From: DASUPK01 sp963801055
GTDB lineage: Bacteria; Actinomycetota; Thermoleophilia; Solirubrobacterales; 70-9
DNA length: 64,000 bases
Direction: 5' to 3'
Assembly (NCBI GenBank): GCA_963801055.1
Contig: CAWDDE010000005.1
Span: forward strand, 1 to 64,000
Part shown: positions 16,736 to 30,322 of the stretch, one piece after another
Numbering within the stretch: position 1 is the stretch's first letter
Layout of the letters: every line of letters begins with the position of its first letter
Notes under the pieces: model-generated
Databases searched by the model: none
The model's input: only the letters and a program-made list of their open reading frames with translations
What the model was told of the DNA's origin: nothing
Translations under genes and position numbers: made by a program

Positions 16736-17739
16736 AGCCATCGGGACGGCCGAGCTCCCGCTTGAAGGCGTCGATGGTGTCCACCGGCATCGGGTCAACC
16801 CCGCGTGCGGTGGCGAGCTCGATCGAGAGCAGGTCGCCGAGCATCACCGCGTTCAGGAGCCGCTCGGTCCGCGTCTCACCCTCGGTCTCGAGGCGGATCA
16901 CTGCGGCGGCGTAGGGCTCGATCGCCTTGGCCGTGAGCTCGAAGCGCCGGCGCTCCCGCGGATGCTGGTCGCGGTCCTCGAGGAAGATCGCAGCGAAGCG
17001 GCCCTCGGCCCCGGACCAGCCCTCGAGCTCGTTGTGATCGGCCTCCGGGAGCACCGAGGCGAATGCGGGGAGCTTGGCGTTCTCGTTCAGCTGCGTCTTC
17101 CAGCGGTAGGCCACGGGGGCGGTGAGGTCGCTGCCGAAGACGACGGGAGTCGCGTCCCGGATCTCGGCGGCCACCGCGTGGGCACGGGCCTCCGCGGCCG
17201 CGAAGCCCTGGCCGAGGTGCGACGCGGCGGCGTCGATCTCGGTGTTGATCCGAGGGCCCGCCAGCGCCAGGGCCGCGAGCTCGGCCGCGCAGCAGAACAT
17301 GTAGCCGACCGCCGCCCGCGGCTGGAGACCGGCGGGCAGGCCGATCACGGGGACCCCGTCGCCACGTGCGGCCTCGGCGAGCTCGCCGCCAGTCGTCGCC
17401 ACCAGGCGCTGCGCCCCGAGCGCCTCTGCGGCGGCGTAGACAGGCGAGGGTCTCCTCGGTGTCGCCCGAGTAGCTCGAGCAGAGCACGGCGGATCCCGCC
17501 GGCGCCCAGGGGGGCAGCTCGTAGCTGCGAACGACCATCATCGGCTTGGTGAGCCGGTCGGCCAGCGCTGCAACGGCCAGATCGCCGCCGATCGCGGAGC
17601 CGCCCATCCCGCAGACGAACGCGGCCGGCGCCTCCATCGTGCTCGCCCTCGCGCTCTCGATCCGCCAGAGGGCGTCGCGCAGGTGGTCCGGCATCGCCTT
17701 GACCGCATCGAGCATGTCGCCGCCGATCACGCCCGTCAC
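16728..17739 (-). CDS. Bifunctional phosphoglucose/phosphomannose isomerase (frameshifted)
   Basis: SIS-domain isomerase that interconverts fructose-6-phosphate with glucose- and mannose-6-phosphate, feeding nucleotide-sugar synthesis. The first part (MTGVIGGDMLDAVKAMPDHL, FVCGMGGSAIGGDLAV, SSYSGDTEETLA) and the second part (VATTGGELAEAARGDGVPVI, the AVGYMF region, then LNENAKLPAF) are in different frames. The change is near 17440, where one extra T in CTCGCCTGTCTAC breaks ...TLAVYAAAEALG. Restored length is about 336 residues. It lies in an operon after the nucleotidyltransferase (4-bp overlap at 17736-17739). Sequence error is the likeliest cause. Confidence 0.88.
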
Positions 17740-18704
17740 ACACGCTCCCCTTCGCCGACCACGGCTCCCTTCAGTTCCGCCTCACCTTCCACGGTCACAC
17801 CGGCGCTGAGGATGCTCTTGACCACGGTCGCGTTGTCCTCGACCACGCAGCCGTCGAGGAGCACCGAGCGGTCGATCACCGCGCCGGACCCGACCCGGCA
17901 CTCTCGGCCAACCACGGTCGGGGGTCGGATCTCCGCGTCCGCTGAGATCTCGCATCCCTCCCCGATCAGTGTGCCGCCGTCGATCTGCTCGGCCACGACC
18001 GTCTCAACGTGGCCCTCGAGGATGTCCCAGTTGGCCTCGAGGAAGCGGTCTGGAGTTCCGATGTCGATCCAGTAGCCCGCGAGCCGGATCCCGTAGAGCC
18101 CTTCGCCGATCAGTCGCGGAAAGACCTCGCGCTCGATCGACACCGCACGATCCGGAGGAATCCGCTCGAGCACAGAGCGCTCGAGCAGATATGCGCCGGC
18201 GTTGATCTCGTCGGTGTCGATCTGCTCGGGCTCGGGCTTCTCGAGGAACTCGGTGATCTCCCCGTCTTCGCGCCGACGGACGAGCCCGTAGCCGCGCGGG
18301 TCGGCGACCGGGTAGAGCGCGATGGTCGCCCGCGCCCCGGTCCGCCGGTGCTGCTCGATCAGAGCAGTCAGGTCGAGATCGCAGAGCACGTCACCGTTGA
18401 GCACGAGGAAGCGGTCGCCGAGCATGTCCTCGGCGAAGCGGATCGCCCCGGCGGTCCCGCGGGCGTCTGGCTCCTCGGCGTAGCGGATCTCCACACCGGG
18501 CTCGAGCTCGGCGACCGCCCGTCGCATCCCCTCGGCGAGGTGTCCGCACGAGACCACCACGTCGTCCACGCCGTGGCGGACGAGCCAGTCGATCACATAG
18601 GCAACGTGGGGGCGCCCGGCCAGCGGCAGCACGGGCTTGGGGACCGTATAGGTGAGCGGCCGCAGGCGAGTCCCCTCGCCGCCCGCCAGGATCAGTGCCT
18701 GCAC
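17736..18704 (-). CDS. Mannose-1-phosphate guanylyltransferase-type nucleotidyltransferase
   Basis: A 322-residue NTP-transferase with LILAGGEGTRLRPLTYTVPKP at the N-terminus, RGTAGAIRFAEDMLG and LVLNGDVLCDLDL in the catalytic fold, and a hexapeptide-repeat tail (GGTLIGEGCEISADAEI...). The start is GTG at 18704, five bases downstream of the ugd stop with GGAGCGGTGAGG as binding site. Gene order ugd - this enzyme - phosphohexose isomerase supports supply of GDP-mannose and UDP-glucuronate for surface glycans. The exact nucleotide specificity is inferred. Confidence 0.87.
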   Translation of the reverse strand: MQALILAGGEGTRLRPLTYTVPKPVLPLAGRPHVAYVIDWLVRHGVDDVVVSCGHLAEGMRRAVAELEPGVEIRYAEEPDARGTAGAIRFAEDMLGDRFLVLNGDVLCDLDLTALIEQHRRTGARATIALYPVADPRGYGLVRRREDGEITEFLEKPEPEQIDTDEINAGAYLLERSVLERIPPDRAVSIEREVFPRLIGEGLYGIRLAGYWIDIGTPDRFLEANWDILEGHVETVVAEQIDGGTLIGEGCEISADAEIRPPTVVGRECRVGSGAVIDRSVLLDGCVVEDNATVVKSILSAGVTVEGEAELKGAVVGEGERV

Positions 18705-18708
18705 AACC

Positions 18709-20082
18709 TCACCGCTCCGCCTCCTCCGGCGTCTCAGGGGTCGTGCTTTCGCGCGCCCTCGCATCAACGGGGGCTTCGCGAATTACGGCCGAGCGGTCTA
18801 CGGCGCTGGGACGGCCGATTGCTTCGTAGGTGATCCCGGCGGCGCTGATGGCGTCACCGTCCAGGAAGTTACGGCCATCGACGAGCAGGGGAGTGTTCAT
18901 GCGCTTAGCCACCTCGGCCCAATCGAGCTTCGCGAACTCGGGCCACTCGGTGACCAGGATCGCGGCGTCCGCGCCCTCGAAAGCGTCCATCGCGGCGCCC
19001 GCTATCTCGACACTGGGCAGCAACGGCGCCGCCGCGGTCTCCGCGACCGGGTCATACGCGACCACGCTTGCCGACTCGCCCTCGAGCCGGGCGGCCAGCA
19101 CGAGGCTCGATGCCCCCCGCATGTCGTCGGTGTCGGGCTTGAAGGCCAGTCCCAGGAGGGCGACTCGCTTGCCGACCAGCGAGTCGAGATGCTTGGAGAG
19201 CTTCGCCATCACCCGGCGCTTCTGGAGCTCATTCACTTCGATCACCGAGTTGAGGAGCTGAAAGTGGTAGCCCGAGTTGGCGGCGAGCATCTTCAGCGCG
19301 GAGACGTCTTTCGTAAAGCAGGATCCGCCATAGCCGATTCCCGCCTGCAGGAACCGCGCCCCGATGCGGTCGTCGAGCCCCATCCCGCGGGCTACGTCTG
19401 TCACGTCCGCTCCGAGCTCCTCGCAGACGTTTGCGATCTCGTTGATGAAGCTGATCTTGGTTGCGAGAAACGCGTTTGAAGCCAGCTTCACCATCTCGGC
19501 GCTCGAGATGTCCGTGCGCACGATCGGCGCCCCAAGCGGCTCGTACACACCCGCAACCGCATCGCCCGCCCAATCGTCGCCGGGGTCGGTGCCGATCAGG
19601 ACACGGTCGGGCTCCATGAAGTCCTTGAGGGCCGTGCCCTCCCGGAGGAACTCCGGGCAGGAGACGTAGGCGAAGTCGGGGGCGTCGCGGTGGATCGTGC
19701 GTCCCGTGCCCACGGGCACGGTGCTCTTCATCACCAGCGCCTTCTCTGCGGGATCCCCGATCTCCTCGACGGCGCGGTTGACGGCTGAGAGGTCGGCGTC
19801 GCCCGAGTAGGTTGGCGGGGTCTGGACGCAGACGAACAGTAGCCGCGGTCCGTCGAGCAGCTCGGCCATCTCCGTGGTGAAGGTGAGTCGCTCTTTGTTG
19901 CGCTCGATCATCTCCGGGAGACCGGGCTCGTGGATCGGGACCTCTCCGCCGCGGAGCGACTCGACCTTCTCCGGGACGATCTCGCGGACGACGACGCGGT
20001 GGCCCAGCTCGGCGAAGCAGACGGCGGTGACTAGGCCAACCCAGCCCGCTCCAATAACTCCGATCGGTTCCTTCCCACTCAC
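18709..20082 (-). CDS. ugd: UDP-glucose 6-dehydrogenase
   Basis: Oxidises UDP-glucose to UDP-glucuronate with two NAD+. The NAD-binding N-terminus is IGVIGAGWVGLVTAVCFAEL. The central domain has STVPVGTGRTI and SCPEFLREGTALKDFMEPDR, and the catalytic nucleophile is Cys255 in GIGYGGSCFTKD. The C-terminal UDP-binding half begins near LLGLAFKPDTDDMRGASS. Its 457 residues are normal. It starts with GTG after AGGGAGG. First gene of the ugd - nucleotidyltransferase - isomerase operon, downstream of the LCP gene. Confidence 0.95.
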   Translation of the reverse strand: MSGKEPIGVIGAGWVGLVTAVCFAELGHRVVVREIVPEKVESLRGGEVPIHEPGLPEMIERNKERLTFTTEMAELLDGPRLLFVCVQTPPTYSGDADLSAVNRAVEEIGDPAEKALVMKSTVPVGTGRTIHRDAPDFAYVSCPEFLREGTALKDFMEPDRVLIGTDPGDDWAGDAVAGVYEPLGAPIVRTDISSAEMVKLASNAFLATKISFINEIANVCEELGADVTDVARGMGLDDRIGARFLQAGIGYGGSCFTKDVSALKMLAANSGYHFQLLNSVIEVNELQKRRVMAKLSKHLDSLVGKRVALLGLAFKPDTDDMRGASSLVLAARLEGESASVVAYDPVAETAAAPLLPSVEIAGAAMDAFEGADAAILVTEWPEFAKLDWAEVAKRMNTPLLVDGRNFLDGDAISAAGITYEAIGRPSAVDRSAVIREAPVDARARESTTPETPEEAER

Positions 20083-20118
20083 GCTCGCCTCCCTAGGATG
20101 ATCGCGGGAACCGATCCG

Positions 20119-22083
20119 CTACCTCCTCGGCAGATGGCGGAAGCTCTGGGCGATCTTCAGCATGTCCGCGTTCGAGACGGTCTCGATGTACGAGTTCGAG
20201 AGCCAGAAAGATCCCTGGTCGGTCTGCCAGGCGACCATCCGCAGCCGGTCGCCGTCGTAGTAGAGCTTGTAGTTGCGGTTCCCGATCGTCTTCTCGTCGG
20301 TCGGGTTGTCGAGGCTCGGCGGGTCCTTCCATCGAGTCCCCTCGAAGCCGTAGTAGTCGCCGATCGTCGGCAGGGAGAAGACCCACTTGTAGGCGGCGCG
20401 CTCTGAGTGAGGCGGGGACTCATCGCCCTTGCCGTTGATCTTGTAGGCGCGGGGCTTCTGCGCGTAGTCGCTGCCGGCCTCGAGCTGTGTCGGGTAGTAG
20501 ATCGGGACCTTCAGCTTGCGGGCCTTGATCCCCTGTGCGAGCTGCTTGCCGTAGCTCGTCTCGACCAGGTTGGTCGCGGCGGCCTGCTTGCGCTTCGACG
20601 CGGCCGGCCTGGGCTTGGTGGCGTCGGGCGCTTGTTCCGGAATCACCTTCTCGTCGGGCTTGGCGGACGAGCCCTGCGGGCCCGGCGTGCTCTCGCTGCC
20701 GAGGAACTGATTCACCGCGGTCTGGATCTGCTCGGGGGTGGCGGTGACGTACGACGGGCCAAGGTGCCCCTCGAAGTGGATCTCCTTGATCTGTGCGTTG
20801 CGTAGGTCGAAGAACAGCTTCAGCACCTGCAGCATCTGCACCGCTTCGTCTATGTCGGACGACGTGTAAGACGTGAAGATCTTGATCAGCCTCTTCCGAT
20901 CGTCGATCAGCCGCGACGGGGGGACCTTGGCGCGCGCCTCGCGCAGGAACGCCTGCTGGCGGGCCGCGCGGACGATGTCGTTGTCGGTGTGGCGGTAGCG
21001 GGCGAACGAGAGCGCATCGAACCCGCAGAGCGCCTGATAGCCCGGCTGCAGGTTGATCTCCGCGTAGTTGGATGAGCTCGAGTACGGGGCGTTCTGATGG
21101 AAGTAGCGGTGATCGACGTCCACGTACACGCAGCCGATCGCGTTGACCGCGCGGGCGAAACCGGTGAAGTCGACGTTGACGAGGTGGTTGATCGCCACCT
21201 GGGGACCGAGTAGATGCTTGACGGTCTGGAGCGTGAGCTTGGGGCCGCCCAGGGAGTAGGCGGCGTTGAGCTTGTCGATCCCGTACCCGGGGATCTCCAC
21301 CTTGAGGTCGCGGGGCAGCGAAAGGAGGGCGATCGCGTCGCCGTTCGGATCGAGCCGAAGGAGCATGGTGGTGTCGGAGAGCCCGTACTTGCCGCTGAGC
21401 TCCTTGTTGCGCTTGTCCGAGCCCAGGATGAGGATCGTCTGAGCGCCGCTGTCAGGGATGTCTGCAAGCTCGTTCTTCACCCCCTCCCCGATGCTGTTGT
21501 CCCTGAGCGCATGGGCGATGTCGCCGAGGTAGAGGATCAGGCTGGCCGACGTGGCCGCGGCGATCGACGCGATGATCACGAAGGAGGCGGTGATGAAACG
21601 GAGCCAGATCGGGAAGCCGATGTGCCGGCGGACCGCCTTGAAGCCCGACGTGATCTTGGGCCCGGCGCCCTTCTCGACCTTCTCGAATCCGGAGGTGATG
21701 GCGGACCCGGCCCGCTTGATCCTCGCGCCGGCCGACGCGACGAGGGTCTTCTCCTCAGCGGCCTCGGCTTCGGCTGCCTCGAGCCCTTCCCATTCCTGTG
21801 TCTCGGCCGAGACGACTCGCTCGAGCTCGTCCTCCTCCGAGAGCTCCTCCTTGTCCTCCTCGTCGTCGGGGTCCCGTCGTCCAGACCCTCGTCGTCGAGG
21901 TCCTCGTCGTCCAGGTCCCCGTCTTCTGGCTCCTCGACTCCCCGAGATCGTTCTCGTCCGGCTCGAGCTCCTCGTCGCCCGACTCGTTCAGGAGCTCGTC
22001 GCTGACCTCGAACTCCTGGGTCTCATCGGGGCGCTGACGCTCGTCGCCCTGGCCGTTGCCCCCCTGGCTGGTCCGGCGCTCAC
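20119..22083 (-). CDS. LytR-CpsA-Psr family glycopolymer ligase (N-terminal frameshifts)
   Basis: LCP proteins transfer undecaprenyl-linked glycopolymers onto peptidoglycan. The extracellular LCP domain runs from TILILGSDKR through DTTMLLRLDPNGDAIALLSLPRDL and LNAAYSLGGPKLTLQTV to FARYRHTDNDIVRAARQQAFL. It is followed by a Pro/Lys-rich linker and a C-terminal domain of unknown type. A single membrane helix precedes it (ASFVIIASIAAATSASLILYL). In-frame reading extends upstream of the GTG at 21579 into an acidic cytoplasmic region (AETQEWEGLEAAEAEAAEEK). Acidic segments in two other frames (EDGDLDDEDLDDEGLDD; ESGDEELEPDENDLGE) imply two or three indels, so the likely start is GTG 22083, overlapping the dapE stop. 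Confidence 0.8.
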
Positions 22084-23160
22084 GCCGACATCCCTGGGAA
22101 GCTCTTGACGAATTCCTCCAGCGCCTGGCGGTAGCTGCGCAGCGAGTTGATCGAGACCCACTCTCCGGGCCCGTGATGCCCGTCGCCGATCGGGCCGAAC
22201 TCGACCGCGGGTACGCCAGCGGCGAGAAATGAGACTGCGTCGGAGGCTCCGTCGCGGCCGACACTCATCACGCGCTCGGGATGGTGCGGAGAGGCCGCCT
22301 CGCAAAGGCCCGACCACGAATGGAGAGTCCGGCTCAACCACGGCGGGCGCGCGCCGGAACGTCGCGACCACCCGGGTGTCCGGCAGTCCGCTCACCTGCT
22401 CGAGGATCTCATCGGGGTTCTGATCCGGCAGGAAGCGGATATCGACGTCTATGACGCAGGTATCGGGCACTTTGTTCAGGGCATCGCCGCCCATGATCCG
22501 ACCGAGATTGATCGAGGGGCGGTCGAACAGGGCGGAGCTGTGGCGTGCAAACGGTAGCGATTCGATACCCCTGAACACCTCAACCGCCTTGACCACCGCG
22601 TTATCCCCGAGCCACGGGGTGGCGCCGTGGGCGGAGCGGCCCTGGACCTCCAACCTGATCGCCAGGACGCCCTTCGCCTGGACACCGACCTGGAGGTTGG
22701 TGGGCTCGCCGGTGATCGCGAAATCGCCGATGAAGCCGCTCGCCACCAGAGCGTCCGAGCCGCGGTTCTCCTCCTCCTCAGACTCCTCGTCGGAGACGAT
22801 CCCGAGGCGCAGGCGCACGTCCTCCTGATCGCGCAGGTCGTGCATCACCAGCAGCATCACGGCGAGCGCGCCCTTCATGTCGTAGGCGCCACGGCCGTAG
22901 AGCCGATCGCCGTCGATGCGAGGCTCGAACTGGTCGCGTCCGCCGGGGACGACGTCCAGGTGGCCGTGCAGGACGAGTGTCGGCGCCTCCGGCGGACCAA
23001 CCTCCGCGGCCGTCACCGGCAGCCCGCGCGCCTCGGTCTGCGAAGCCTCGATGTCGTTCGACTCGAGCCAGCCGCCGACGAACTCGGCGGCGCGCCGAAG
23101 CCCCTCCGCGTTGGAGGTGTCGAAGGCGATCAGCCGCTTGGCGAGGGCAAGCTCGTCCAC
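22080..23160 (-). CDS. dapE: M20 peptidase, DapE/ArgE type (frameshifted near the 3' end)
   Basis: Zinc-dependent deacylase resembling succinyl-diaminopimelate desuccinylase/acetylornithine deacetylase. It has the first metal motif LVLHGHLDVVPGG, the bridging region YGRGAYDMKGALAVML, DEESEEEENRGSDAL, and the dimerisation lid with GRSAHGATPW. The C-terminal quarter (LCEAASPHHPERVMSVGRD through GHHGPGEWVSINSLRSYRQA to FPGMSA) is in another frame. An extra G in the GGG tract near 22311 explains it. Restored length is about 360 residues. The desuccinylase role is inferred from family; substrate is not proven by sequence. Confidence 0.85.
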
Positions 23161-23212
23161 GTGCCAATCGTAGGTACAGCGATCAAGCCGCGATGAACGC
23201 GGCAGCCCGCCT

Positions 23213-23629
23213 TCAGTTCTCGGCGCCGGCTACTGCCAGGAACGCCTCGGCGCGCGCCTTGTCCTTCTCCGCCTGCCGGTGGGCGCCCGAGCCCTCCTCG
23301 GACTCGCGCAGCCGGGCGTCGGCATCCTCGATCCGGCTGCGCAGCTCGCCCGTGTCGAGGTTCTCGGGCGGGATCGCCTCGCCGACCAGGACGGTGGCCC
23401 GGTTCGCGAAGACCTGCAGCCAGCCCTCGGCCTGCGCCCAGCGGCGCACCTCGCCGTCCGGCATGTGCAGGCGCAGCTCGGTTGGGAGCAGCCGCGCCAG
23501 CACCGGCACGTGGTTCGCCAGGATGCCGATCTCGCCGACCGAGGTCCGCGTGGAGACCTGCTCCACCTCGCCGGTGAAGACCTCGCCCTCGGGGGTGAGC
23601 ACCCGGACGTTGACGTTGTGCTCGGCCAT
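23213..23629 (-). CDS. atpC: ATP synthase F1 subunit epsilon
   Basis: A 138-residue central-stalk subunit that couples rotation and inhibits ATP hydrolysis. The N-terminal beta-sandwich is clear (VNVRVLTPEGEVFTGEVEQV, GEIGILANHVPVLARLLPTE, WLQVFANRATVLVGEA), followed by a C-terminal helical hairpin (SRIEDADARLRESEEGSG...). The start is the ATG at 23629. In the given sequence the atpD frame runs straight into it without a stop, but a TGA in the alternative frame at 23634-23636 is the expected atpD end. Confidence 0.93.
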   Translation of the reverse strand: MAEHNVNVRVLTPEGEVFTGEVEQVSTRTSVGEIGILANHVPVLARLLPTELRLHMPDGEVRRWAQAEGWLQVFANRATVLVGEAIPPENLDTGELRSRIEDADARLRESEEGSGAHRQAEKDKARAEAFLAVAGAEN

Positions 23630-23633
23630 CGCT

Positions 23634-25227
<1,594 letters not shown>

Positions 25228-25255
25228 TCGTCTCCTTCGTTTCCTCAAGTCTTGA

Positions 25256-26192
25256 TTACGAGAGTCCCTCGGCGCCCGCCACGACCTCGAGGATCTCCTG
25301 GGTGATCTCCGCCTGACGCACCCGGTTCATCTCCAGGGTGAGGTCCGAGATCACCTCCTTTGCGTTGTCGGCCGCGTTCCGCATCGCGGTCATCCGCGCG
25401 CCGTGCTCGGAGGCGGTCGACTCGAGCAGCGCCCGGTAGACGTTGAGCTGGGCGTACTCGGGAATCAGCTCACCGAGCAGCTCCTCGGGCTCGGGCTCGT
25501 AGTCCCAGAGCGCCTTGCGATGCGCCTCGACGAGCTCCTCGTCGAGGTCAGCTCGTCGTCGTCGGGGGTGAGCTCCTCCACCCCCTCGCCGAAGACGTCG
25601 GCCTGCTGGACCGGGAGCAGCGTCTGCCTGCGCACGTACTGGGTGAGCGGCGAGACGTAGCGGTTGTAGATCAGGTCGACCCGGTTCAGGTCCTTGTCGA
25701 CGTACGAGGCGATCAGGTCGTCGGCGATCTCCCTCGCGTTCGCGAATGCCGGGGCGGTCGGTGAAGCCGACGTACTCGCCGTGGAGCTCCTCGCCGCGGA
25801 AGCGCATGGTCGAGACGCCGCGGCGCCCGACCACCGAGAAGCGGACGTCCTTGCCCTCCCGGACAGCTCGCGCTGGAGCTGGACGCCCGGCGCGGATGAT
25901 CTGCGAGTTGAACGAGCCGGCCAGCCCGCGGTCGCCGGTCACCAGCAGGATCCCGACCGTCTCTCTGCTCCTCGTGCTCCTGGAGCACCGGCAGGTTGCG
26001 CGCCTCGACCCCGGCCGCCTCGGCGACCTGGCGGGTCATCTTGCGCAGCTCGCGCGCGTAGGGCCGCAGCGCGTCGATGCGCTGCTCCGCGCGCCGCAGC
26101 CGGGCCGCGGCGACCATCTCCATCGCGCGCGTGATCTTCTGCACGTTCTTGACGGAGGCGATCCGGTTCTTGACTTCCTTGCGGGTGGCCAT
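25256..26192 (-). CDS. atpG: ATP synthase F1 subunit gamma (multiple frameshifts)
   Basis: Central rotor shaft. The N-terminal part MATRKEVKNRIASVKNVQK ITRAMEMVAAARLRRAEQR is in one frame. LLVTGDRGLAGSFNSQIIRAG, the middle (DLIASYVDKDLNRVDLIYNR) and the C-terminal helix (ADNAKEVISDLTLEMNRVRQ AEITQEILEVVAGAEGLS) need further frame changes. I count at least four indels, near 25965, 25885, 25752 and 25555, most of them extra bases in G/C-rich tracts. Both ends of gamma are conserved and present, so the gene is complete but badly called. It lies between atpA and atpD as expected. Confidence 0.88.
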
Positions 26193-26202
26193 GCGTCAGC
26201 CG

Positions 26203-27861
<1,659 letters not shown>

Positions 27862-27882
27862 GTTGGGGCTTTGTTCCTTTGC

Positions 27883-28417
27883 CTACGCCGCTTGGGCGAC
27901 GCTCTTTCTCAGTTTCTCGAGCCTGTTGCGAATGCTCGTGTCCAAGACCATGTTCCCGACCTGCACCACCAGCCCGCCGAGGATGTCGGGATCGACCCGG
28001 CTCTGGAGCTCGACGGTGTTGCCGGTCTGCTCCTCGATCTCGGATCCGATCCGCTTGACGATCTCGGGATCGAGCTCGATCGCGCTGGTCACGGTGACGC
28101 CGAGCCGCTTGTTCTCCTTTGCCCAGAGGGCGTCGAACTGGCGGCGGATCCGGTAGATCACCGGCATCCGGTGCTTCTCGATCAGCAGCGCGAGGAAGTT
28201 GACCAGCTCGGGCTCGCGCGTCCTTGACGGCCCTCTTCAGCCCGTCGCTCTTCTCGGCCGAGGAGAAGTAGGGGCTGAAGAGGAAGATCTGCATCTCTCG
28301 GTTCTCCGCCAGCGCATCGACGAACTGGCCGAGCTGATCGCGGATTACGTCGAGCTTGCCCTTGTCCTTCGCCGCCTCGAACAGCGCCGAGGCGTACACG
28401 CGGGCAATCTCCTCCAT
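27883..28417 (-). CDS. atpH: ATP synthase F1 subunit delta (frameshifted)
   Basis: Peripheral-stalk subunit joining F1 to the b subunit. The N-terminal helical domain is MEEIARVYASALFEAAKDKG KLDVIRDQLGQFVDAL. After about 28220 the frame changes and continues EPELVNFLALLIEKHRMPVI, then SAIELDPEIVKRIGSEIEEQ and VDPDILGGLVVQVGNMVLDT, the C-terminal domain signature. The junction AAGGACGCGCGAGCCCGAG is restored by a one-base change. Total is about 177 residues, normal for OSCP/delta. Confidence 0.9.
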
Positions 28418-28483
28418 GCTAAACGGGTCGCTCCTCAGCTTCGCTTCGGGGCTACGCGCTAGCGCTTCCGGGGGCTACGCGAA

Positions 28484-29083
28484 TCAACTCGCTGCCTCCT
28501 CGGTGACTCCGCCGAAGCCGTTTCCGCTCAAGCTCGAGAAGTCCACCTCGGCCAGGGCCTCCTCGATCAGCCGCTTCTGGTCGTCGGCATCGAGCGACTT
28601 GCGGGTCACCTTCTCGGTCGTCAGCACGGTCAGGTCGGCGACCTCCTTTCGGATCCGCTCGAGCGAGCGCCGCGTCTCCGCCTCGATGTCTCGGCGGGCG
28701 GCGCCAAGCAGCTCCTCACGCTTCTCGCGCCCCTCCTCCACGGCCTCGTGGGTCGTCGCCTCGGCCGTCTTGCGGGCGCGGGCGATGATGTCATCTGCCT
28801 GCTCGCGGGCCTCCTTCAGCCTGGCGCGGTACTCGGCCAGGATCTTGTTCGCCTCCTCCCGGGTCTTCTCGGCCTCCTCGATCGACTCGCGGATCAGGTT
28901 GGCGCGCTTGTCGAGCGCCTCCTGGATTCTCGGGAAGGCGACCTTGCTGAGCACGTACATCGTGAACCCGAAGACGAGCAGCGTCCAGATCATCAGCCCG
29001 AGCGCTGGAGAGACCAGGAAGCTGCCGCCGGAGTCGCCCTCGGCGGCGAGCGGCAGTGCGGTTATCAGCGTGACTGGGTCCAC
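28484..29083 (-). CDS. atpF: ATP synthase Fo subunit b
   Basis: Peripheral-stalk subunit, 199 residues. One N-terminal membrane helix (LGLMIWTLLVFGFTMYVLSK VAF) is followed by a long charged coiled coil (RIQEALDKRANLIRESIEEA... EEGREKREELLGAARRDIEA). The C-terminal end (DDQKRLIEEALAEVDFSSL) contacts delta. Reading is uninterrupted. It has the normal place between the c ring and delta genes. Confidence 0.95.
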   Translation of the reverse strand: MDPVTLITALPLAAEGDSGGSFLVSPALGLMIWTLLVFGFTMYVLSKVAFPRIQEALDKRANLIRESIEEAEKTREEANKILAEYRARLKEAREQADDIIARARKTAEATTHEAVEEGREKREELLGAARRDIEAETRRSLERIRKEVADLTVLTTEKVTRKSLDADDQKRLIEEALAEVDFSSLSGNGFGGVTEEAAS

Positions 29084-29093
29084 CCGCGCCGGC

Positions 29094-29375
29094 CTAGAGG
29101 AAGAAGGCGATCAGACCGAAGATGAACGTGTAGAAGGCGACCGCCTCGGTCAGCGCGAAGCCGAGCCAGCGGATCGACTGGAGGTCGTCCTTCATCTCGG
29201 GCTGGCGGGCGACGGACTCGATCTCCTTGCCGAAGATGAAGCCGATGCCGATGCCTGCCCCGATCGAGCCGAGACCGGCACCGACGCCCAGCGCGATGGC
29301 CTTGCCGGCATCGGTGACTCCGGTGTCCGTGACGCCCTGCGATGCCTGGGCGAGCGGAACCAACACTTCAACCAT
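29094..29375 (-). CDS. atpE: ATP synthase Fo subunit c
   Basis: Proteolipid of the rotor ring, 93 residues with two membrane helices joined by the polar loop ESVARQPE. The glycine-rich helix 1 (AIALGVGAGLGSIGAGIGIG) and the ion-binding Glu77 in GFALTEAVAFYTF are intact. Absence of a polar Ser/Thr directly after the glutamate favours a proton-type ring, which is inference. The N-terminal 20 residues are longer than in E. coli, common in actinobacteria. Confidence 0.96.
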   Translation of the reverse strand: MVEVLVPLAQASQGVTDTGVTDAGKAIALGVGAGLGSIGAGIGIGFIFGKEIESVARQPEMKDDLQSIRWLGFALTEAVAFYTFIFGLIAFFL

Positions 29376-29393
29376 GAATCAGCGCTCCTTTGA

Positions 29394-30322
29394 TTAGTGA
29401 CTTTCGGCGACCGCGCCGCCGATGTAGATGGCAGAGAGGGTGGCGAAGATGAACGCCTGAAGCGTTGCGATCAGGCCGACCTCAAGAATGAAGAACACGA
29501 ATGCCAGCGGGAAGGTAAGGGCTCCGAGGGCCGCGAGGCCGAGCAGCACCGCCAGCCCGCCTCCCATGAACAGCAGCAGCAGGTGGCCGGCCAGGATGTT
29601 GGCGAACAGTCGTACCGAGAGCGAGACAAGGCGCATGAAATGGGAGAGCACCTCGATCGAGAAGATCAGCGCCTTCCCGATCGGGTTCATGTCCTCAAGA
29701 CCCGCGGGCAGGAAGCTCTTCAGGTACCCGATGAATCCCTTCGCCCTGATCCCCTCGACGTGGTACGAGAACCAGACGACGAGGGTGAGGACGAGCGCGA
29801 ACGAGATGTTGGCCGTGGCCGCGTAGATCGCGAAGGACGGGAGCCCGATCCCGAGGATGTCGACCGTCTCTTCGCTGTTGGTGGGCAGCGGCAGGTAGCC
29901 GATCAGGTTGGAGAACGCGATGAAGAAGAAGAGCGTCGCAAGGAATGGAAACCACTTGAGGGCGTACTTCGATGGGAGGTTGCTGCCGGTGATGTTGTTC
30001 TTGGTCAGGTCATAGGCGATCTCGACGGCGGCCTGGACGCGGTTCGGCTTCATCTGCATGCGGCGAGCGATGTAGACCATCACCCAGATCGTCAATGCGC
30101 TGGCCAGGACGAGGTAAAGCACCGCGCGTGTGATCGAGAAGTTGATGCCCGCGATGTGGATCGGGACCCAGTCGTGCAGCTTGAACTCGTTCTGGGGCTT
30201 GAACTCCTCGTTCTTGCCGTCGTTGCCGAAGATCAGCAGCAGCGCGATCGTGACGGCGAAGTAGATGCCGACCTCCGAGCAGGACCTTCTGCTTCGGTGG
30301 AGAGCCTCGCCAGCGCGCTCAT
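29394..30322 (-). CDS. atpB: ATP synthase Fo subunit a (5' end frameshifted)
   Basis: Membrane subunit forming the proton half-channels. It has the conserved helix with the essential arginine (HFMRLVSLSVRLFANILAGH), the region LKWFPFLATLFFFIAFSNLI GYLPLP, and the final helix VGLIATLQAFIFATLSAIYIG. The N-terminus VGIYFAVTIALLLIF is in a frame with no good start. Upstream, ATG at 30322 opens MSALARLSTEAE in another frame, and two small indels near 30285 join them as ...EAE-VLLEVGIYFAV. The ATG sits in ATGA with the predicted end of the preceding gene. Confidence 0.9.
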
